In this document: positions 58,244-64,000 of the stretch, one piece after another
Numbering within the stretch: position 1 is the first letter of the stretch
Layout of the letters: each line of letters starts with the position of its first letter
Assembly (NCBI GenBank): GCA_028455995.1
Contig: JABELC010000001.1
Location: 4,266,501 to 4,330,500, forward strand
DNA length: 64,000 nt
Reading direction: 5' to 3'
Origin: Scleromitrula shiraiana
Lineage: Eukaryota > Ascomycota > Leotiomycetes > Helotiales > Sclerotiniaceae
Notes under the pieces: generated by a model
What the model was told of the DNA's origin: nothing
The model's input: only the letters and a program-made list of their open reading frames with translations
Databases searched by the model: none
Made by a program: the position numbers and the translations under genes

Positions 58244-59095
58244 AAAACTTGCTATCAGTCGCCGTGATTGCGACAGCATTTTAATCTTGAAACTTCTTTA
58301 TGGAAGTTTCCCTGTGTCAAGATTTGCCTCTGGCATGATTCATCTCTGAGTTTACGAATCTCTTACCGGGGTTCATAATCAAGTCAGAGTTCAGAACGGG
58401 TCATTAGAACGACACCAATTACTCTATTGAGAGAACTAGGTCCACTCTCGAAGCTTCTGAGAACGATCGGCGTGGATTTTCGAAAGGAACTCAACTACCA
58501 CCCAAGAGTGAAAACCATAACGAAGGTAACTTCTAAAACTTTTAAATCTATCACCGGATAGTTGCGGGTTGACAAAATTATCTGAGCACTATCTGTAAAA
58601 ACCGAAATCCAAGAATAAATCTACAATATATTAATAACTTTCAGATCAAGAGGATCGCAGTGGTGGATGTATATTTGGGGAGAACGATATTGAGATACCT
58701 GTGTACCTACGTAGTACTTAATGAGGATATCTATTGGCTAAAAATGTATACACATGCCATCTATCCTAGGTATTGGTTAACCTAGAATAAGGACAAATAT
58801 TAATGCCATCTAATTTACCACATTCTTTGCATCTCATACAATTTCATTTTTAGGAGCTTAAAATGGCTCATTTTTTGAATATTCACGTTGCACTAGGTAT
58901 ATAAATCAAGGAAAGTATGTAAAGAAAAAAGAAAATTTATTTTTAGGGGTTTTTTAGGATTTTGTCGCAACTTGCCAAACAACTCCAAGGAAATGAAGAG
59001 ATGAATTATAACTCAAGAGTAGCAATGAAACAAAAAGAAAAGGAAAAGAGCTAATCAGTTAGCGCAAGAGATCAACACTCGCAAACCTCTACCTC
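58244..59095. other. convergent intergenic region
   Basis: About 850 bp between the kinase gene and the CxCxxC gene. It should be 3' UTR sequence; no RNA gene or repeat is recognised. Confidence 0.4.
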
Positions 59096-59680
59096 TCACA
59101 AAAGTTCAACCATAAGAGACTTGAAATCAAAAGAGCCAACCTGAGTAGGAAATTCGGCCGTTATCCACTGTCGCAAAGCCTCATGCTTGACAAGCAGCTT
59201 CTGCTGAGCCTTGACGATAGCCTGGCGCAGCTCATGAGACTCCTGAATTAAGACCTGCTGCTCTTCATGGAACCGAAACCATTTCGCATCCATGCAGCTC
59301 GAACACTTGCAAAGGGCAATAGAATCCCATGTATCATCCTGGGTGGCGGATGGGAATTGGGGTGCGGGTTGCGGAAATTCGAATGTCTGAGATGCGGATG
59401 TCTGTTGAGTTTTCTTGGATTCAGACCAGAACGCGATGTCAGCATCGATAGATCTTTCAAGCGCGTGGTGCATGATGGTCTTGGAGACGCAGGATTGACA
59501 GGGACAGGTTGAGTTGTACTGCCCTGCGTGCTCCGGCTTCGGGACCAAAGTCGAGAGATCGACGGGTTTGTACGGTCCCCGGCTCCAGATGTTTTTGCGC
59601 TCCGAAGATGGCTGGGTGACGAATGACTCGCGGCCCTGGTTCCAGATGCTGGAGGAGGGGTTGAAACTGAAGGATGACAT
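59096..59680 (-). CDS. small protein with two CxCxxC motifs, function unknown
   Basis: Single-exon frame of 194 residues that I do not recognise. It has two similar N-terminal words (SSIWNQG at 10-16, KNIWSRG at 29-35), two CxCxxC clusters (CPCQSC at 59-64 and CKCSSC at 124-129) that could bind a metal as a pair, a Pro/Phe-rich linker between them, and a C-terminal amphipathic helix of about 45 residues (QQVLIQESHELRQAIVKAQQ) likely to form a coiled coil. The composition and ordered motifs favour a real gene, probably lineage-restricted. The overlapping frame at 59457-59807 is a shadow. Confidence 0.6.
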   Translation of the reverse strand: MSSFSFNPSSSIWNQGRESFVTQPSSERKNIWSRGPYKPVDLSTLVPKPEHAGQYNSTCPCQSCVSKTIMHHALERSIDADIAFWSESKKTQQTSASQTFEFPQPAPQFPSATQDDTWDSIALCKCSSCMDAKWFRFHEEQQVLIQESHELRQAIVKAQQKLLVKHEALRQWITAEFPTQVGSFDFKSLMVELL

Positions 59681-60667
59681 TTTTTTGATTGTGGGTGATC
59701 TTCGTGTGGTTTGGTTGTGAGATTTTGTCTTTCGGGTTGTCCGTCTGTTCTGGAATAGTCAATATTTTGGAAGAGATGGGTGGATAACTGGAAGTACTAG
59801 ATTTCAAATCACGAAGATCAAGATGCCTATATAGTTAGTTGTGAGGTAATTAGAATGTACTGATGAGTGATAATCCAAAATTGGAGGGGATATATGGTCT
59901 ACTTTTGTATTCGATTATTAATAGTTGTTCATCCTCCAAATGATTCAAGATGTACATTTTTGGATGACTGAACAGTCCAAGTTTATTGCTCTAATCGTAT
60001 GGTAATAGTGTGTTCTTGAATTGTTCTCTGTTTTAACAATGCTGTTGTATCTAATCAAAGGGATGAATCGTTGTTTCTTTGTTTAGGGTAAAGTTTAATT
60101 CAATCGTGAATAGAACGAAATAAAGAAAATTTCTTAATATCCAACCTAATACAAATCATAGAATTTTCGTGATGGAAGCTACCTAGGTATGCAAATAGGT
60201 TCAGCATCTAATCGTCGTTTAGTTTACTGTTAGTATATATTCGCCATATAATCTTCGGAAATATATGAGAGGCCAGAACGTAGCAAGGATATTGGCAAGC
60301 AAATGATAAGTAACTTCAGTGTGAATCCGGTCTAATGACCAATCCAACGATATTGTGAGTGGGATTCAAGAAAGGGGTAGAAAATCTCCTTGGTTGACAG
60401 ATGTATTGAGCCGACCTTAAAATTAATGTTTCTAGGTTACTTACATGATGACAAATAAAATATTCAGCAACACACATGGGATGGGACGGAATTGACCTTG
60501 CTTGCTTGTTCTTCGTTGCTTCTTTTATTATTTTTTCTTCTTTTGGATCACCTTCCTTTTTGAATTGTAATTCTATTCATCATCTTGTCGAATTCTATAC
60601 CCACGGAAAAAAGCTTCTTGTATTAGATTTGGTTTTGGCTTTCAATCGAAGTTGTTTTTCACCCATC
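59681..60667. promoter_or_regulatory. divergent intergenic region (CxCxxC gene / TPR-DUF4470 gene)
   Basis: Almost 1 kb that must hold both promoters. An upstream ATG-initiated frame begins at 60476 but is not in a conserved context. Pyrimidine-rich tract CTTCTTTTATTATTTTTTCTTC lies near 60520. Nothing else is assigned. Confidence 0.45.
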
Positions 60668-63623
60668 ATGTTACCATTTCTAGATATAGAGCGAGCGGTA
60701 GACTCATTAAACAATGAAGGAAATGTATTCTACAAGAGGGGCAAAATCATCGAAAGTACGTTCCAGAATTCTTTCAATTCCTTCTCTCATACTCTTATCT
60801 CGAAGATTCTTCTATACTGATTGTTCCAATTCATATACAGCTATCAAAAAGTACCACGAGGCTCTAGACCTTTATCCAAATGCCTCTAAATCATCTTGTA
60901 ATCTTTCAGCTGCTTATTTCGAAGTTGGTCATTATGTAGAATGCATTGAACAAGCAAAAGAGGCCATTAAATTGTTGAAAGAGGAGTCGACATACGATAT
61001 GGCGATACATAAGAAACTGGCACAACGTATCTCAAAGGCCAAAAGCTATATCTTAGGAGATTCTTGTAAGGATAAGACTGATATCCAGCTGAAAATTCTA
61101 GAATCTCTGCCACGATTTCGTGCTTCTATGTAAGATATATATACACTTCTAATTTTCTAATCTTTGCTTTCTCTTCATGAATTACCTGTTCATACATGAG
61201 CAATTTATTCCCACCTTCCTTGAATATAGATCATACAAGCTAAAACAGATAGTGCTTCTCATCATTCAAGAAAGCATTTATTTTTCTTGGGCACATAACT
61301 AATCATCTCCATCATACAGGCACACAGCAACTGGATATCTCACTGTTGGTAACGATCGTGCAGATTCTCTCTACCTCTACGATGACCCGCTTGAAAAGTT
61401 TCCTCGATCGAAAGATGACACAATCTGTTTCTTTCTCGGTGGTATTGGAGATGCTCGACATCTATACAAAACGTGGATTAATCTGGCCGAACTGGAGAGG
61501 AGGGGGAAGATTGCTCAGAGAAAGTACCACTTCACAACGAATGATATCAATAAATATGCTCTTACCAGGGATCTAATCATTTGGGTGTTACTCGACGAAC
61601 TGACGCTCCCCAATCAAAGCCTGGATGATCATAATAAAATCATGACAACGATCTTCTTTATCTATCTATCGACTGTAATGCCACGATATGCTTATGATCG
61701 TTTGCGCATTACTCTTCTATCTGTTTTGTCTAAACTCAAAATTAGAGTACAGCCACTCACATGGGCCCATCTGTACGAGAAAGATATTCTTGGTTTTATC
61801 GAGGTAATAACTCACTGGCTTGGTGTTGGTTCGCGTATCTTTACTGCCTCAGACATTATCGATGGTACAATTGAAGCTCTGGCAGGAAGACGGCTGGAAT
61901 CTACCCTTCGGAATCTGAACAACAGTTGTAAGCAGGAGAAGATTTCATACATCGATTGTGCTCTGCTATACCCACCAAAGCAGATGCTCAAATCACAAGA
62001 GCCAGAACTATGGATGATGCTTCAAACTGAATTATCTCGAGATGACCGTGCCCGAGAATTAAAGAAATATCTTGCACAAAACTGGAGATTTAACCTTACC
62101 ATGATGGATTTTGACCGGTACATATATCTGGTAAGCAGAAATCGTGAACACGAGTTTGATTTTGGCAATGATCCTTTCGAAGCTATTTATCACTTCAAGC
62201 CTTTTAGTGTGGACAATTGTAGCCGGCCCAAAAATCCCTCTTGTTTGTTTGATTATGTGGCACCATTTTTCCGCGACGCGGCCAATGCCATTAAATACTT
62301 GAAAGATAGAGTTAAGGTTGAAGTTATACATGGAGATGTTATCGAAATTGCTGAATGTCTTCAATTCGAAGCCCTTTCAACGAAAGATGGAACGAACAAA
62401 GCCGAAACTCCTCGCCTGAAGGAGTTCCCTAAGCAATTTGATAGAACCCATTTGAGCAATATACCGTGAGTCAAATTTGAAAATAATCGAGTTCTATCAT
62501 TTACTAAAAACTCAGGGACTATATCGGAGGCCACTTGTCGACATTCCTATACATAATGCCTATTCTGAGCAGGGAGAGAACCAGCTTTCTGCAATCTAAT
62601 TGCTTGCGTAATTCGCCAATTTGGGATAACATTGAATCATTCTTGACGGATTACCAGTGCATCACAGATAAGAAAATGCTGTTTCAACTCACTGGCGTTG
62701 GCATATTGCGTGGCGAAAATCCAAAATTTATGTTTCCAATCAGTGGATATCAGTGGTATACATGGTTCGCGTCATCTTTGGACTTTTCAATGTTAATCTC
62801 TCGCCAAGAGTTTCAGAAATGGCTCTATTCACTTTTCTTTCGTATTACTCTGCCATTTAACATCAATATTACCTTTGGAGCTGGAATTATCTACTCCCCT
62901 CTCAACCTTACAACCATATTCCGTCTGATTGCTCAATTACGTTGCTTTGGCTACCCTTCTCATTGCATGTCAGATGCTCTGCTTAAAATCATTGAGAACA
63001 AAGTCGTTACTAGCTGTCGCCCACCACGAATGACTCCGACAACTGTCAAGGCCTTGAAGTTGACGCACAAAGAAAGAAAGATTTGCACTACTCCTTTCTC
63101 CAATGAGGTAGCGACACTTACTCAAATGTTTCATCCCCTTCTGCCTTTCGTCCTTACTTCGCCATCAATTCCAACCCAAAATGATATCTACAGATACACG
63201 TTCTCCCTCCCAGATGTCAAGACGTACCAAGACGAGCCATCGAACTTAGTACTCATCTTCTGGAATGACGATATCTTGATAGATCTATATGATTTGGGAC
63301 TCGAGGCTATTGTGCAAAACTCGCGTCAACTCCTTGATCCTACTTGGGGCGAAGTAGATATCAAATTTGAAGATACGAAGCTTGAAGTTCTGAGAGAAAA
63401 TGGAATCATTGTATGGAGCACCCTTGATTGGGATATCTGCAAACAGGAAGTAAGTGTGTGGATGCCTAGCACTTTGGTGGATCGATTGAAGAGCGAAAAG
63501 TGGCTTTATGGTTTATCTAGGACTGATACATGGGAGAGGTGTTGGAAGTTACCAGAGGTTTTGGATACTGTTAAAAGGGGTGATTGTTGGGCGTCGTTTT
63601 TGGATACAGTTAGACGGCGATGA
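60668..63623 (+). CDS. TPR and DUF4470-domain protein, four exons
   Basis: Fungal protein of unknown role combining an N-terminal TPR module with a DUF4470 domain, an architecture often found near MYND-finger proteins. Exons 60668-60755, 60841-61129, 61320-62465, 62516-63623; 876 residues. Intron 1 joins KRGKIIE-TAIKKYHEALDLYPNASK, completing a TPR; intron 2 (190 bp) joins RFRASM-HTATGYL; intron 3 joins THLSNIP-DYIGGHLSTFLY. The DUF4470 core is visible as DDTICFFLGGIGDARHLYKTW, followed by a helix-rich region with FDRTHLSNIP. No catalytic motif can be named; a methyltransferase-like fold has been suggested for such proteins, which I cannot test here. The start is the ATG at 60668; the longer upstream frame from 60476 is out of phase with the TPR. 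Confidence 0.75.
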
Positions 63624-64000
63624 ATAAAGGCATTTCAAAGCCATAGCGGGAAGTCTTTCGGTAAGCATGCTTGCACATGTGTAATTCCTAGAATATCAAT
63701 TATGAAACGCAATTTTGTTATATCTCATGATATTTTGATAACCGGTATCAAGCATATCAGAACGAGCCATTCCGTTTTGAATCTGGGTTTCAAATGCAAA
63801 CATTCAAATATATTTCAAGCTAACTGAGTGGTATATTTCATCTGAATGTATTTTAGGTATATTTTTGAGTCTAATTTGGAGTATTAAATTGACTTACTCA
63901 ATTGACTTGTAGACGTGGAAAAAGTGAATTGGAAGACATGAATTCGCTTTAAATTCACAACGCTGGTATATCATCTAACTGGATATTCAAAATTTCAAAA
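63624..64000. other. 3' flank to window end
   Basis: About 380 bp of AT-rich sequence after the TPR-DUF4470 stop codon. No feature is supported. Confidence 0.4.

Noticed and set aside
60476..60667. Upstream ATG and hydrophobic frame as a possible secretion signal of the TPR-DUF4470 protein
   Set aside because: The protein reads as a cytosolic TPR protein from the ATG at 60668 and the upstream stretch has no family support.

Overview
The window looks like nuclear DNA of a filamentous ascomycete, most likely a leotiomycete of the Botrytis/Sclerotinia type. The reasons are genes with short introns (45-90 bp, often GTAAGT or GTATGT donors and CTAAC/CTAAT branch sites), moderately AT-rich coding DNA, fungal-only protein families (group hybrid histidine kinase, GH125 mannosidase, PTH11/rhodopsin-like membrane protein, TPR-DUF4470), and a block of DNA with the hallmark of repeat-induced point mutation (RIP). 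The genus is an inference; no marker gene is present.

Layout. 1-21.4 kb is gene-dense: the 3' part of iml1 (+), an OPT-family oligopeptide transporter (+), trs85 (-), the CCA-adding enzyme gene (+), tti2 (-) and lst4 (-). 21.4-37.2 kb is a gene desert of about 16 kb made of microsatellites, minisatellites and, at 24280-31952, one 7.7-kb LTR retrotransposon whose interior is destroyed by C-to-T/G-to-A change. 37.2-52.5 kb is gene-dense again: an Mx-like dynamin GTPase (+), a broken rhodopsin/PTH11-like gene (-), fig4 (-), chm7 (+), rad18 (-), pol32 (+) and a secreted GH125 exo-mannosidase (-). 54.9-63.6 kb carries a hybrid histidine kinase (+), a small protein of unknown function with two CxCxxC motifs (-) and a TPR-DUF4470 protein (+).

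Functional links. Three genes of the TOR signalling machinery lie within 21 kb: Iml1 (SEACIT/GATOR1), Tti2 (TTT chaperone of TOR and other PIKKs) and Lst4 (Gtr GAP). Fig4 and Chm7, both membrane-remodelling factors, share a 273-bp divergent promoter. Rad18 and Pol32, both acting on PCNA in DNA-damage tolerance, share a 198-bp divergent promoter. Multi-exon models were built by hand from conserved family motifs and splice signals; all give open frames with exon lengths that sum to whole codons, but no transcript data were available.

The most informative non-genic structure is the LTR element. Its two 161-bp LTRs differ at about 40 positions by hand alignment, every one a transition. The mutated state is stronger on the inner side of each LTR, so the edges of the RIP-affected tract can be read inside the LTRs themselves. 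The other unexpected item is the rhodopsin-like pseudogene, which appears in no single long open frame and carries two in-frame TAA codons in an otherwise intact exon.
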